Positions 1 to 9,512 of a stretch of 38,414 nt of DNA are shown here, piece by piece. The stretch is from contig JAEUNY010000007.1 in NCBI GenBank assembly GCA_016791005.1, forward strand, positions 1-38,414, written 5' to 3'. Within the stretch, counting starts at the first letter, position 1. The number at the start of each line of letters is the position of its first letter. The notes beneath the pieces are model-generated. The model searched no databases, had not been told where the DNA came from, and saw nothing but the letters and a program-made list of their open reading frames with translations. This stretch comes from Zoogloeaceae bacterium. GTDB lineage: Bacteria; Pseudomonadota; Gammaproteobacteria; Burkholderiales; Rhodocyclaceae. The translations under genes were made by a program, and so were the position numbers.

Positions 1-1
1 C

Positions 2-187
2 TCGTGGACCCGTTACAAGGAGACCGGCGCCACCAAGGTCAGCCTCACCCACTTCAAGAATCGGGAAGGCCAGGAACTCTCCAACATTTCGCCACGGCGC
101 TATTTCTGCACCCAGTGCCATGTGCCCCAGACCGATGCCAAGCCCCTGGTGGGGAATAGCTTCAAGAAGGCCGAAGGGCTGCGTTGA
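2..187 (+). CDS. napB: NapB, periplasmic nitrate reductase cytochrome subunit (3' end only)
   Basis: Only the last 61 codons are in the window; the 5' part lies upstream. The fragment carries one haem c attachment motif, CTQCH (bases 107-121), followed by VPQTDAKPLVGNSF, the usual C-terminal stretch of NapB. NapB is the dihaem periplasmic cytochrome that passes electrons from NapC to the catalytic subunit NapA. The upstream line ELSNISPRRYFCTQCH is also characteristic. The identity is supported by napC being the next gene. The first haem site cannot be seen because it is outside the window. Confidence 0.93.
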   Translation, partial: SWTRYKETGATKVSLTHFKNREGQELSNISPRRYFCTQCHVPQTDAKPLVGNSFKKAEGLR

Positions 188-193
188 GCGGGC

Positions 194-290
194 GCATAGC
201 CTCGCTTGCCCCGATCTTGCGACTGGGATGCTCGCCATACCTGTAGTACGGCTGCGCTTCTCGTCCCAAGCTCGGGCTGCTCGCTACGGC
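194..290. repeat. Imperfect long palindrome between napB and napC (REP-like hairpin)
   Basis: The gap between napB and napC is a two-armed inverted repeat around a 5-base centre (241-245). The inner arms are gccatac (234-240) and gtacggc (246-252), with one mismatch. At the same distance from the centre on both sides there is a second block, cccgatcttg (210-219) and caagctcggg (267-276), complementary at 9 of 10 positions. The stretch between the blocks pairs poorly. A transcript would fold into an interrupted hairpin. It could be a dispersed intergenic repeat, an mRNA-processing or attenuation structure, or both; copy number cannot be judged from one window. Confidence 0.6.
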
Positions 291-333
291 TCTTTACCCA
301 CTCAAGGACTCATAAGGGAAAAGGAAAAGAAAA

Positions 334-969
334 ATGACTGACAACAACAAAACTGCTCTGTGGCGGCGCAAGTGGGTCGTCGGCCTCGGCGCGGTGGTGC
401 TGATCTTCGCGGCCGGCATCGTCTTCTGGGGTGGCTTCAACACCGCCATGGAGTGGACCAACCGGGAGGCCTTCTGCATTTCCTGCCACGAGATGGAGGA
501 GAACGTTTTCAAGGAATACCGCAACACGGTGCACTATTCCAACCGCTCCGGCGTGCGCGCCACCTGCCCGGACTGCCATGTGCCCAAGGAGTGGGTCCCC
601 AAGATCAAGCGCAAGATCCAGGCCTCCAACGAGGTCCTGCACAAGATCCTCGGCAGCATCAATACCCCCGAGAAATTCAACGCCAAACGCCTGGAACTGG
701 CCAAGCATGAGTGGGAGCGGATGAAGAAGAACGACTCCCAGGAATGCCGCAACTGCCATAACTTCCAGTATTTCGACTACGGTGAGCAGCGCCAGCGCTC
801 CGCCAACATGCACCAGACCGGCTTGAACGAAGGCAAGACCTGCATCGACTGCCACAAGGGCATTGCCCACACCCTGCCGGCCGTGGAGCAGGAAATTGGC
901 GCGGAAAAAGGGGGGGCAGCGCCGGCGGAGTTCCATCCTCCCTCAGCGGATAAGCCGGCTGCGAAATAA
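334..969 (+). CDS. napC: NapC/NirT-family tetrahaem quinol dehydrogenase
   Basis: This 211-residue protein is a membrane-anchored tetrahaem cytochrome c that oxidises quinol and feeds electrons to NapB/NapA in the periplasm. A single N-terminal membrane anchor (about residues 14-34) follows a short basic cytoplasmic tail. Four CXXCH haem motifs are visible: CISCH (48-52), CPDCH (78-82), CRNCH (138-142) and CIDCH (170-174). The length and haem spacing match the NapC/NirT family. The start has an A/G-rich ribosome site (aaggaaaag) just upstream. The gene follows napB after a palindromic spacer and is the last nap gene before a convergent kinase. NirT or another tetrahaem quinol dehydrogenase is the alternative, but the napB neighbour favours NapC. 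Confidence 0.95.
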   Translation: MTDNNKTALWRRKWVVGLGAVVLIFAAGIVFWGGFNTAMEWTNREAFCISCHEMEENVFKEYRNTVHYSNRSGVRATCPDCHVPKEWVPKIKRKIQASNEVLHKILGSINTPEKFNAKRLELAKHEWERMKKNDSQECRNCHNFQYFDYGEQRQRSANMHQTGLNEGKTCIDCHKGIAHTLPAVEQEIGAEKGGAAPAEFHPPSADKPAAK

Positions 970-985
970 CCATTTGACCTCTGCT

Positions 986-1007
986 GGCGCGGCAGGCTTG
1001 TCGCGCC
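986..1007. terminator. Possible hairpin between convergent napC and kinase genes
   Basis: The 49-base gap between the two convergent genes contains ggcgcg (986-991) and cgcgcc (1002-1007), a 6-bp GC stem with a 10-base loop. There is no T run on either side, so it is not a standard intrinsic terminator. Confidence 0.3.
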
Positions 1008-1018
1008 GGGGATTCCGG

Positions 1019-4000
1019 TCAGGCGTTCAAACTGGCGGTTGAATCCGCCGAGGCCTCCAGGGCTCGATGCACCTGGGCCATCACCTTTTCCAGATCCGCC
1101 ATCGCCACCGGTTTGGCGAGAAACTCGTCCATGCCGGCCTCCCGGCAACGCTGGCGATCCTTGGATAGCGCGTCCGCGGTCAATGCGACGACCATGAGGT
1201 GGCTGGCCCCGTCGTGGGCCTCGCGGGCCCGGATCATACGGGTGCATTCCAGGCCGTCCACCCGCGGCATCTGGACATCCATCAAGACCAGATCGAAGCG
1301 TCCCTGGTCCATCGCCTCGAGGGCGGCGTAGCCGTCCTCGACGGCCACCACCTGATGCCCCATCCGCTCGACCATCCGGGAGATCACGACCCGGTTGGTC
1401 CGGTCGTCCTCCGCCACCAGCACCCGCAGCGACGGACCGAACCCGCGGGGACGGGCTTGGGCGGTGGCGGGGATATCCGGGCGGGTGACCCGGACATGGA
1501 AAGAGAACGTACTACCCTGGCCCGGTAGGCTGCTCAAACTCATTTCCCCGCCCATCGCCTTGACGAGGCGGCAGGCGATGGCGAGCCCGAGCCCGATGCC
1601 GCCATGGCGTCGCGTGGTACTCGCGTCCCCCTGGGCAAAGGCATCAAAGATGCCGTCCTGAAGTTCGGGGGCGATGCCGATGCCGGTGTCGCTGACCGTC
1701 ACGGCAAGGAAGGCCTCGCCACCCGCTCCACTGTCGAGTTCGACCGATACCGCGACGCCTCCAGCCGGAGTGAACTTGATTGCATTGTCCATCAGGTGGT
1801 TGAGCACCTTGCGGATACGCTGCGGGTCGCCGTTCAACTGAGGCGGGACGGTCTCCGCGACGCTCCAATCAAGACGCAGCCCTTTTTGTGTCGCGGTACT
1901 GGCATGGTTGGCGACGATGGCCTGGATCCACTCCTTCGGCTCAAAGGGCACGCTATCGACTTCCACCGCCTCGGTATCGATCTTGGCGAAATCCAGGACC
2001 TCGTTGAGGATGCCCAGAAGGTCTCGCCCGCAGGTCAGCACGGAGTTGAGGTAGTCCCGCTGCTCGCCGGTCAGCTCAGTCGCGAGGGCCAATTCAGTCA
2101 TTCCCAGCACCGCGTTGAGGGGGGTCCGGACCTCATGGCTCATGTTGGCCAGGAAGGCGCTCTTGGCCCGGGAGGCCACTTCGGCCCGCGTGCGGGCAGC
2201 GAGGAGGTCGGCTTCCAGGCGCTTGCGTTCGGTGATGTCCGTCGCGAGGAGGATGCAGCCCGGTGGGCTGCCGTGTCGTCCTGGACCATCCGGCACCAGT
2301 TTGACCTCCAGGGTGTGGAGGTCACCTTCGGGGCCCGGAACCCTCAGTTCGAAGCCTGCGGTCAGGCCTTGCTGGGCTTCCTGAAACATCGACTGGAAGA
2401 CCGTCGTCTGGGCGGGCGGCAGCACGGACGACAACGGGGCGCGGGGGGACGCTTCCGGGGTCATCGCGAAGAAGCGTGAAAATTGTCGATTGGCAAAGAG
2501 GACATGATGGGTCGCGTCCAGATGGGCGATCAGGGCGGGGGCATTGTCGGTGATGCTGCGCAGTTCCGCTTCCCGCTGGCGTAGACGCCCCTCGGCTTCC
2601 CGCTGAGGGGTGATGTCGGCCAGCGTGCCGGCCATCCGGGCGGCACGGCCTCGGGCATCCCGTTCCACCACCCGGCCCAGGCAGCGCAGCCAGAGGGGCT
2701 GCCCCCGCTCGTTCTCGACGCGCAGATCCATGGCCAGTTCAAGGGCTTCTCCCCGCAGGATGCGGAGGAGTTGCCGGCGCCCCTCCTGGCGCTGCATGGG
2801 ATCGAGGTGACGGGAAACCAGCTCGCGCAGGCCCAGGTCGGCGGGAATGGCACTGCCACGAAAGATGCCCTGATCATAGTCGGAAATGTGAATCCGCCCG
2901 TCCGGGCGATACCAGTGCCAGAGGGCCTGATTGGAGCCCTTCAAGGCCATTTCCAGGCGGTCCTTCGCCTGATCGAGTTGTCCAACGGCGGACCGCAGGG
3001 ATAAGGTGCGCTCATCGACCAGCGCTTCGACGGCGGCGCGCTCGCCGCTCATGGTCAGGATCAAGGTGCCGAGCATCCCTGAGAACCCGACTCCCGCCAC
3101 CAGGAGGGCCCAGGCCTGCAAACTGCGGGGGGCCCCCGAAAAAGTGGCTGCGGGGCGTAACTCGAGAGCGAGGCGTCGTCCCCCCAGCTCGACCGGGCCG
3201 GAATAGGCGACCGGGCTGGCCGATCCTTCGCAGCCCTGGGCGCCGGACAGGCGTGTCGGCTGCGGGCCGGTGCGATCCACCAGACAGGCGTCCACCAAGC
3301 CGGGGTCGAGGGCCGCCAGAGTGGTTTGCAGAAGATGATCCCAGCGCAACACCGCCACGGCAAAACCCAGAGGGGCCTCGGCCTCGGTTGGGGATTGCCC
3401 TGGCGCCGCAGGTCGCGCGAAGTGCGGCGCCAGCAACAGGCTGCCAAATTGAGCATTTCCATCCGCCTGGATGAGGCGGATGCGACTTGTGGCGGCAATC
3501 GACCTGGTGGCGATGGCGCGCTCGATTGCTTCGGCACGCACGGGATCCGAGCCGATATCGAAGCCGATGGCGCGCTGGTTGCCCTCGAAGGGGGCGACGA
3601 GGGTCACCACGACATAATGGGGGCGATGGACAGCCGGCGAGACGCTTCCGCCTGGTGGGCGCTCAGTGATTCGGAACTGGGGGATGTCATGGCCCAGACG
3701 GCTTTCAAAAGCGGTTCGCTGCGCGTCATCCACCCATTCGTTCCAGCTCAGGGCCTGGAAGCCCGGTTGCGCCACAACCAGAGGTGCGGCGAAGGCCATG
3801 AATTTGCCGGGGTCGAGGTTGCGGGGTTCCACCACGGCAATGAAGCGCTCCAAGCTTCTTAGGGCCACCAGGTGGGCATTGACCTGGGCAACCAGTGCCC
3901 CCTCGGCCTTGCGGCCGTAGTTGGCAAACTCCGCGCGAATCTGCTCGGTTTCTCGCTGGGCCGCCCAGACAAAAGCGAGGATCACCAGTGCCAGGGTGGC

Positions 4001-4603
4001 CCCGAGGGTGGTGGCCAGGAGGCCGAGGCGCCGCCGCCAGATTTCACGTGGCTCGCCGATCAGGCACCAAACCACCGGTCCCACCACGAACACGCCCAGC
4101 GCGTCGCCTACCCACCAGGTCGCCCAGTTGATCGGCGCTGCCCCCAGGGGCATCTTTCCCGCCAGGCAGAGGGTCGCGACGCCCACCGTGGGGCTCGCGA
4201 GGCAGCCCAGGGCGCCGCCAAAGACTCCGAAGCGGAGGGCTTGGCCCGCCGAGGCCAGCGCCGCGGGATAGCCGACCCGGCCCCGGACCAGGTGCGCGCC
4301 CAGCCAGGCTTGGACCGTCGCTCCCGTGGCGATGCCGGCGGCGATCAGACCGCCTTCGGCGCTGGTCGGCCCCTGGATCAGCAGGGCATTCATCAGAAAG
4401 GAACCCAGCCAGACGCCGGGCCAAAGGCGGTTACCGAAGGCCAATAGAGCGACGAGAGCGATTCCGGCCGGAGGGAAAATGCCCGTTGCGTAGCCGGGCG
4501 GTATGGCAAGTTGCAGGCCGAGCCAGCCGCTGATGACATAGGCGAGCGCCAGGATCGCGACTAACTGCGATCGTTTCAGCTTTTCGAGGGACAATTCGGC
4601 CAT
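1019..4603 (-). CDS. MASE1-CHASE-PAS hybrid sensor histidine kinase with receiver domain
   Basis: This 1194-residue protein is a membrane-bound hybrid histidine kinase. Residues about 10-215 form a multi-helix MASE1-type sensor (with GIFPPAGIAL), about 220-480 a CHASE-like extracytoplasmic domain, and about 495-518 a further membrane helix. Two PAS-like segments follow (about 545-670 and 680-795). The HisKA motif MSHEVRTPLN places the phosphorylated His at 823. The ATPase domain has the N box NHLMDNAIKF (935-944), DTGIGI (972-977) and GGIGLGLAI (1001-1009). The C-terminal receiver has acidic residues 1065-1067, phospho-acceptor Asp1109 and Lys1164. The start was placed at 4603 because it precedes the first MASE1 helix; upstream in-frame sequence does not look coding. 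No partner response regulator is in the window, and the signal is unknown. The position between nap and ccm suggests, but does not prove, a respiratory input. Confidence 0.9.
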   Translation of the reverse strand: MAELSLEKLKRSQLVAILALAYVISGWLGLQLAIPPGYATGIFPPAGIALVALLAFGNRLWPGVWLGSFLMNALLIQGPTSAEGGLIAAGIATGATVQAWLGAHLVRGRVGYPAALASAGQALRFGVFGGALGCLASPTVGVATLCLAGKMPLGAAPINWATWWVGDALGVFVVGPVVWCLIGEPREIWRRRLGLLATTLGATLALVILAFVWAAQRETEQIRAEFANYGRKAEGALVAQVNAHLVALRSLERFIAVVEPRNLDPGKFMAFAAPLVVAQPGFQALSWNEWVDDAQRTAFESRLGHDIPQFRITERPPGGSVSPAVHRPHYVVVTLVAPFEGNQRAIGFDIGSDPVRAEAIERAIATRSIAATSRIRLIQADGNAQFGSLLLAPHFARPAAPGQSPTEAEAPLGFAVAVLRWDHLLQTTLAALDPGLVDACLVDRTGPQPTRLSGAQGCEGSASPVAYSGPVELGGRRLALELRPAATFSGAPRSLQAWALLVAGVGFSGMLGTLILTMSGERAAVEALVDERTLSLRSAVGQLDQAKDRLEMALKGSNQALWHWYRPDGRIHISDYDQGIFRGSAIPADLGLRELVSRHLDPMQRQEGRRQLLRILRGEALELAMDLRVENERGQPLWLRCLGRVVERDARGRAARMAGTLADITPQREAEGRLRQREAELRSITDNAPALIAHLDATHHVLFANRQFSRFFAMTPEASPRAPLSSVLPPAQTTVFQSMFQEAQQGLTAGFELRVPGPEGDLHTLEVKLVPDGPGRHGSPPGCILLATDITERKRLEADLLAARTRAEVASRAKSAFLANMSHEVRTPLNAVLGMTELALATELTGEQRDYLNSVLTCGRDLLGILNEVLDFAKIDTEAVEVDSVPFEPKEWIQAIVANHASTATQKGLRLDWSVAETVPPQLNGDPQRIRKVLNHLMDNAIKFTPAGGVAVSVELDSGAGGEAFLAVTVSDTGIGIAPELQDGIFDAFAQGDASTTRRHGGIGLGLAIACRLVKAMGGEMSLSSLPGQGSTFSFHVRVTRPDIPATAQARPRGFGPSLRVLVAEDDRTNRVVISRMVERMGHQVVAVEDGYAALEAMDQGRFDLVLMDVQMPRVDGLECTRMIRAREAHDGASHLMVVALTADALSKDRQRCREAGMDEFLAKPVAMADLEKVMAQVHRALEASADSTASLNA

Positions 4604-4763
4604 ACTGGTTCTCGTTATTTTCCTTGGGGCGGAGGGAGCGACGCGCCACTCCGCATTGGCGAATTCAAAACGGCAGGGGACGATAGTTTCTTGAGTGGAA
4701 GGTGCCATCGTCCTGCAACGTCGCGGGTATCTTCCCCGGGCGGGTTGTGGTTGAATCGCGGCC

Positions 4764-5390
4764 ATGCTGGAAACCCGCTCCCTCGCCTGCCTGCGCGGCG
4801 ACCGCCTGCTATTTCGTGGCCTCGATTTTTCCCTCGCGCCGGGTGAGATGGTGCGGGTGCTCGGGCCCAACGGCATGGGCAAGACCAGTTTGTTGCGGAT
4901 GTTGTGCGGGCTCGTCGCGCCTGAGGCGGGCGAAGTCCTGTGGGGCGGCACGCCGGTGCAGCGGGAGCGGGAAGACTTTCACCGGGCGCTGCTCTACCTT
5001 GGCCACGCAGCGGCTCTCAACGACCTCCTGAGCCCTCTGGAGAATCTCCGCTTCGCGGTGCGGGCCGCGGGTGACGCGGTGGAAACCGCCGCCTGCAACG
5101 CCGCGCTGGAGCGAATCGGGCTGGCGGCGCAGCGGGATTTGCCCTCCCGCGTCCTCTCGCAAGGCCAGCGCCGCCGGGTCGGCCTGGCGCGCCTGTTCCT
5201 CTCCGCGGCGCGGCCCCTGTGGGTGTTGGACGAACCTTTCAACGCCCTGGACATCGACGCTGTCGCCGGCCTCGCCGCCACCCTCGATGCCCACTGTGCC
5301 CAGGGCGGGATGGTGCTGCTCACCACCCATCAGGACGTCGCCTTTTCGACCCCGCTGCGTCACCTGGACCTGAGGTCGGTGGCGTGCTGA
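4764..5390 (+). CDS. ccmA: Haem exporter ATP-binding protein CcmA
   Basis: This 208-residue protein is the ATPase of the CcmABCD complex, which releases haem-loaded CcmE for cytochrome c maturation. It shows the Walker A motif GPNGMGKTS, the ABC signature LSQGQRRR, and Walker B LWVLDEP with the following FNALD, all in normal order. Its length is usual for CcmA (about 205). It opens a nine-gene ccm operon and diverges from the hybrid kinase across a 160-base gap, where its promoter should lie; I could not assign a convincing promoter there. Its stop codon is overlapped by the ccmB start. Confidence 0.96.
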   Translation: MLETRSLACLRGDRLLFRGLDFSLAPGEMVRVLGPNGMGKTSLLRMLCGLVAPEAGEVLWGGTPVQREREDFHRALLYLGHAAALNDLLSPLENLRFAVRAAGDAVETAACNAALERIGLAAQRDLPSRVLSQGQRRRVGLARLFLSAARPLWVLDEPFNALDIDAVAGLAATLDAHCAQGGMVLLTTHQDVAFSTPLRHLDLRSVAC

Positions 5391-6052
5391 AGCCCTTTCT
5401 CGCCGTACTGGCCCGGGATCTCCTGCTTGCTTGGCGGGGTCGTGCCGACGTGCTGGTCACCCTCGGCTTCTTCGTCATCGTGGTCTGCCTGTTCCCCTTT
5501 GGCGTGGGGGCGGAGCCGAATCAGTTGCGGGCGATCGCGCCCGGGGTGCTGTGGGTCGCGGCCCTGCTGGCCACCCTGCTCTCCCTGCACCGTCTATTCG
5601 GCCAGGACTTTACAGATGGCACCCTGGAGCAACTCCTGCTGTCCCCCGAACCAACGGTGCTGTGGGTGTTGGCCAAAATCCTCGCCTACTGGCTGACCAC
5701 CAGCCTCCCCCTGGTGGTGGCCGCCCCGGGGCTGGGCTTGCTGTTTGATATGGAACAAGGGGGGCTAAGGGTGCTGTCCCTGTCCTTGGCGCTGGGAACG
5801 CCCATCCTCTCCCTGCTGGGGGCGGTGGGCGCCGCCCTCACCCTGGGGCTGCGGGGCGGTGGTATGCTCCTGGCCCTGCTGGTGCTCCCTCTTTTCGTGC
5901 CGATCCTCATTTTTGGCGCCGGTTCGGTGGAGGCCCACCTCTCCGGCTCCGGCGCGTCAGCTCACCTTCTCCTGCTTTCCGGTGGGGCATTGGCGGCGCT
6001 GGTGCTGGCCCCTTGGGCCTGCGCGGCCGCCCTGAGGGTGGCCGCCGAATGA
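5384..6052 (+). CDS. ccmB: Haem exporter membrane protein CcmB
   Basis: This 222-residue polytopic membrane protein is the permease-like subunit partnering CcmA. It is made of about six hydrophobic helices and includes the CcmB-type segment QDFTDGTLEQLLLSPEP. The start is a GTG at 5384, inside the end of ccmA (7-base overlap), with gagg about 8 bases upstream; this gives the family length of about 220. A longer in-frame reading back to 5219 would run through ccmA and is rejected. The overlap implies translational coupling with ccmA. Confidence 0.94.
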   Translation: MLKPFLAVLARDLLLAWRGRADVLVTLGFFVIVVCLFPFGVGAEPNQLRAIAPGVLWVAALLATLLSLHRLFGQDFTDGTLEQLLLSPEPTVLWVLAKILAYWLTTSLPLVVAAPGLGLLFDMEQGGLRVLSLSLALGTPILSLLGAVGAALTLGLRGGGMLLALLVLPLFVPILIFGAGSVEAHLSGSGASAHLLLLSGGALAALVLAPWACAAALRVAAE

Positions 6053-6093
6053 GCGTGAATCTTCCGAGCGAGCCCTGAACCGGTCCCGATGCG

Positions 6094-6861
6094 ATGACGA
6101 TGCAGCCTTCCCGCGGCTTCCATTTTTTTCATTTTGCCGCGCCTCAAACCTTCTACCCCCTCGCCGGGCGGCTTGCGCCGGTTTTTGCGGTGCTGGCGGC
6201 CGTGCTGGCGGCCATCGGCCTGTGGCTGTCATTTTTTGTGGCACCCACCGACGCCACCCAAGGCGAGGTCTATCGCGTGATCTTCATCCATGTTCCCGCC
6301 GCCTGGATGAGCATGTTCGTGTATCTGGTGATGGCGTTCTGGTCCGCGATGGGAATCATCTTCAACACCCGGTTGTCCGCCCTGATGGCCCGCGCACTGG
6401 CGCCCACCGGGGCCATGTTCTGCTTCGTTGCATTGTGGACGGGCGCCCTCTGGGGGCGGCCCACCTGGGGCGCCTATTGGGTGTGGGATGCCCGCCTCAC
6501 TTCTCAATTGCTGTTGCTCTTTCTCTATTTTGGTTATATCGCGCTGACCGAGGCGATTGAAGATCCGCGCCGGGGCGACCGCGCCGGAGCCATTCTGGCC
6601 CTGGTGGGCGCGGTGAACGTGCCGGTCATCTATTTTTCGGTGAAGTGGTGGAACACTCTCCACCAGGGCGCTTCGGTCAGCCTGACCAAAGCGCCGTCGA
6701 TGGCTACGACCATGCTGGGGGGCATGCTCATCATGGCGCTGGCAGCCTGGGCCTACACCATCGCCGTCGCCCTGTGGCGCGTGCGCAGCCTCATCCTCGA
6801 GCGGGAGCGCCATACTGATTGGGTCGGCGCCGAGCTCGATCGCCAGGGGGCGCGGCCATGA
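6094..6861 (+). CDS. ccmC: Haem-handling membrane protein CcmC
   Basis: This 255-residue protein loads haem onto the chaperone CcmE. It has six predicted membrane helices and the tryptophan-rich haem-binding signature WGRPTWGAYWVWDARLTSQL near the centre. Conserved histidines are present in FIHVPAAWMS and in the WWNTLHQGAS region. N-terminal FHFFHFAAPQTFYPLAG is typical of betaproteobacterial CcmC. There is no strong ribosome site before the ATG at 6094, and a second ATG two codons later is possible. The stop overlaps the ccmD start (ATGA). Confidence 0.95.
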   Translation: MTMQPSRGFHFFHFAAPQTFYPLAGRLAPVFAVLAAVLAAIGLWLSFFVAPTDATQGEVYRVIFIHVPAAWMSMFVYLVMAFWSAMGIIFNTRLSALMARALAPTGAMFCFVALWTGALWGRPTWGAYWVWDARLTSQLLLLFLYFGYIALTEAIEDPRRGDRAGAILALVGAVNVPVIYFSVKWWNTLHQGASVSLTKAPSMATTMLGGMLIMALAAWAYTIAVALWRVRSLILERERHTDWVGAELDRQGARP

Positions 6862-7061
6862 ACTGGGAGTCCTGGTCGGCATTCTGGAACATGGGCGGGG
6901 CCGCCTTTTATGTCTGGGGGTCCTACGGCGTCACCTTCCTTGCCATCGTGGCGGAACTCTTGCTTGTGTTTCGTCGTCGGAGGGACACCCTGACCCGACT
7001 CCAGCGGTTGCGCCGCGCCCAGGGCGGCCGTCTCGCCGCCTCGCCTGACTCCACGGACTGA
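6858..7061 (+). CDS. ccmD: Haem exporter small subunit CcmD
   Basis: This 67-residue protein has one membrane helix (about residues 18-38) followed by a strongly basic tail, as in CcmD, which joins CcmC and CcmE and helps release holo-CcmE. The segment [11 protein letters not shown] is typical of the family. The start at 6858 shares the ATGA overlap with the ccmC stop; an in-frame start further upstream lies inside ccmC and was not used. Confidence 0.92.
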   Translation: MNWESWSAFWNMGGAAFYVWGSYGVTFLAIVAELLLVFRRRRDTLTRLQRLRRAQGGRLAASPDSTD

Positions 7062-7068
7062 ACTGGCC

Positions 7069-7515
7069 ATGAAATCCCGTCACAAGCGAATGACCCTGAT
7101 CGTCGCCGGCCTCGCCCTCCTGGGCGGTGCGGTGGCCCTGATCCTCTCCGCCTTCCAGGAAAATCTGGTGTTCTTCCACACCCCTACCGAAGTGGCCGAA
7201 GGTAAAGCCCCCTCCGGCCGCGCCTTCCGCATCGGCGGGTTGGTGGAGGGGGGCTCCATTCAGCGAGCGGCCGACGGCATCACGGTGAATTTCATCGTCA
7301 CCGACACCGCAAAGCGCATCCCTGTGAGCTACAAGGGTCCGCTCCCGGATCTCTTCAAGGAGGGCAAGGGCGCGGTGGTGCAGGGCAAGCTCGGGCCGGA
7401 CGGAACCTTCCTCGCCTCGGAGGTCCTGGCCAAGCACGACGAGAACTACATGCCGCCGGAAGCCCAGCACGCGCTGGATCAGGCCCATAAAACAGAAAAG
7501 ACCCTCAAGCCATGA
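7069..7515 (+). CDS. ccmE: Periplasmic haem chaperone CcmE
   Basis: This 148-residue protein has an N-terminal membrane anchor (about 8-29) and a periplasmic OB-fold domain. The haem-binding histidine lies in [11 protein letters not shown] (His123), the HXXXY arrangement usual in proteobacterial CcmE. It accepts haem from CcmC and delivers it to CcmF for attachment to apocytochromes. It starts seven bases after ccmD and its stop overlaps the ccmF start. Confidence 0.96.
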   Translation: MKSRHKRMTLIVAGLALLGGAVALILSAFQENLVFFHTPTEVAEGKAPSGRAFRIGGLVEGGSIQRAADGITVNFIVTDTAKRIPVSYKGPLPDLFKEGKGAVVQGKLGPDGTFLASEVLAKHDENYMPPEAQHALDQAHKTEKTLKP

Positions 7516-9482
7516 TCCCCGAACTCGGCCACTTTGCCCTCATCCTCGCTTTCTGCGTTGCCCTGGTGCAGGCGGTGCTGCCCCTGGTGGGGGCGAGCCG
7601 CAATCAGCCGGCCTTGATGGCGGTGGCACGCCCCGCGGCGCAGGGGCAATTCGTTTTTGTCCTGTTGTCCTTTCTCGCCCTCACGGTGGCTTTTGTCCAG
7701 AGCGATTTCTCGGTGGCCTACGTGGCCAATCACTCCAATACGGATACGCCCGTCGCTTACAAGATCACCGCCGTGTGGGGCAGCCATGAGGGCTCCCTGT
7801 TGCTTTGGGGTTTGATCTTGTCGTTATGGACCGTGGCCGTCACGGTGTTCTCCCGCCATGTGCCGGAGGCCTTTATCGCCCGGGTGCTGGGGGTGCTGGG
7901 ATGCGTCAGCGTCGGATTCCTCGCATTTCTGCTCATTGCCTCGAATCCTTTCGAGCGGCTGATTCCCGGTGTCGGCGAGGGGCGCGACCTCAATCCGCTC
8001 CTCCAGGACCCGGGGATGATCATCCACCCGCCCATGCTGTACATGGGCTACGTCGGCTTCTCGGTGGCTTTTGCGTTTGCCATCGCTGCCCTGCTCACCG
8101 GGCGACTTGACGCCGCCTGGGCGCGCTGGTCCCGGCCCTGGACCCTGGTGGCCTGGATCTTCCTCACCATCGGCATCACCCTGGGTGCGGGGTGGGCGTA
8201 TTACGAACTGGGCTGGGGGGGCTGGTGGTTTTGGGATCCGGTGGAGAACGCATCCTTCATGCCCTGGCTGGTGGGCACAGCCCTGGTCCATAGCCTGGCC
8301 GTGACCGAGAAGCGCGGCGCCTTCAAGAGCTGGACGGTGCTGCTCGCCATCGCCGCCTTTTCCTTGTCGCTGCTGGGTACTTTCTTGGTCCGTTCCGGGG
8401 TCCTTACGTCGGTCCATGCCTTTGCCACCGATCCGCGCCGCGGGCTCTTCATCCTCGCCCTGCTGGTCCTGGTGATTGGCGTTTCCCTGCTGCTCTTTGC
8501 CTGGCGGGCGCCGCGCCTGATGGGAGGCGGAAGTTTCCAGACCGTATCGCGAGAAACCGCATTGCTGGTGAACAATGTGCTCCTCGCCGTGGCCGCGGCC
8601 TCGGTGCTGCTGGGCACCCTCTACCCCCTCTTCGTCGATGCTCTGGGCCTGGGCAAGATCTCTGTCGGCCCCCCGTATTTCGAGGCGGTGTTTGTGCCCC
8701 TCATGGTGCCGGTGGTGCTGCTCATGGTGGTGGGGCCCTTCATCCGCTGGAAGGGCCATGCTCTTGGAGCCTTGGCCCGCAAGTTGGCGCCGGATCTGGG
8801 CGTGAGCCTCGGCATTGGTGTCGCCCTGGCCTGGGCGACGGGCGTCATGTCCTGGCGGATGGTCCTGGGCATGGCGCTGGCTGCCTGGGTGGTGATCGCC
8901 AGCCTTCACCTCCTCAAGGAGCGTCTGGCCGAGCGCCCCGGTGCCCCGCCCATGAACCGCCTGCGGGGCATTCCCACCGCCTGGTGGGGAATGTGGCTCG
9001 CCCACCTGGGCATTTCCGTGTTCATTCTGGGGGTCACCCTGGTGAAGGGCATGGAGTCCAACGTGGACGTGAAGATGCAACCCGGCGACGTCGCGCATCT
9101 GGCGGGCTACAGTTTTACCTTGAAGGCGGTGACCGACTATCGCGGCCCCAATTTCGACGCCTCCCGGGCGGATCTCGAAATCAGCCGCGAGGGCAAACCC
9201 GTCGCCCTCCTCCACCCGGAAAAACGCACCTACCGGGCCGCCGGCATGCCGATGACCGAAGCCTCCATCGACGTCAATCTGCTGCGCGACCTTTACGCCT
9301 CCATGGGCGAACCCCTGGACGACAAGACCTGGATCGTCCGCCTCTACTACAAGCCCTTCATCAGCTGGATCTGGATCGGCTGCCTGATGATGGCCATTGG
9401 CGGATGCCTCGCCGCCTCGGACCGGCGCTACCGGCGTCTGGCCGAGCGGGAAGCGCCTGCTGGGGCCGCGGCCCGTGCCTGA
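7512..9482 (+). CDS. ccmF: Cytochrome c haem lyase subunit CcmF
   Basis: This 656-residue protein has many membrane helices and is the core of the haem ligation complex that attaches haem to CXXCH motifs. The WWD domain is present as [20 protein letters not shown], with flanking conserved histidines in the loops (for example [15 protein letters not shown]). Length is normal for the family (about 650). The ATG overlaps the ccmE stop by four bases, so the two are probably translationally coupled. Confidence 0.97.
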   Translation: MIPELGHFALILAFCVALVQAVLPLVGASRNQPALMAVARPAAQGQFVFVLLSFLALTVAFVQSDFSVAYVANHSNTDTPVAYKITAVWGSHEGSLLLWGLILSLWTVAVTVFSRHVPEAFIARVLGVLGCVSVGFLAFLLIASNPFERLIPGVGEGRDLNPLLQDPGMIIHPPMLYMGYVGFSVAFAFAIAALLTGRLDAAWARWSRPWTLVAWIFLTIGITLGAGWAYYELGWGGWWFWDPVENASFMPWLVGTALVHSLAVTEKRGAFKSWTVLLAIAAFSLSLLGTFLVRSGVLTSVHAFATDPRRGLFILALLVLVIGVSLLLFAWRAPRLMGGGSFQTVSRETALLVNNVLLAVAAASVLLGTLYPLFVDALGLGKISVGPPYFEAVFVPLMVPVVLLMVVGPFIRWKGHALGALARKLAPDLGVSLGIGVALAWATGVMSWRMVLGMALAAWVVIASLHLLKERLAERPGAPPMNRLRGIPTAWWGMWLAHLGISVFILGVTLVKGMESNVDVKMQPGDVAHLAGYSFTLKAVTDYRGPNFDASRADLEISREGKPVALLHPEKRTYRAAGMPMTEASIDVNLLRDLYASMGEPLDDKTWIVRLYYKPFISWIWIGCLMMAIGGCLAASDRRYRRLAEREAPAGAAARA

Positions 9483-9512
9483 GATCTCGTTCGACCCTTT
9501 CATCTTGCGCCC

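Noticed and set aside
7824-9503. A 559-codon minus-strand frame opposite ccmF
   Set aside because: Composition is rich in His, Gly, Arg and Pro as expected for antisense of a membrane protein gene, and it has no motif.
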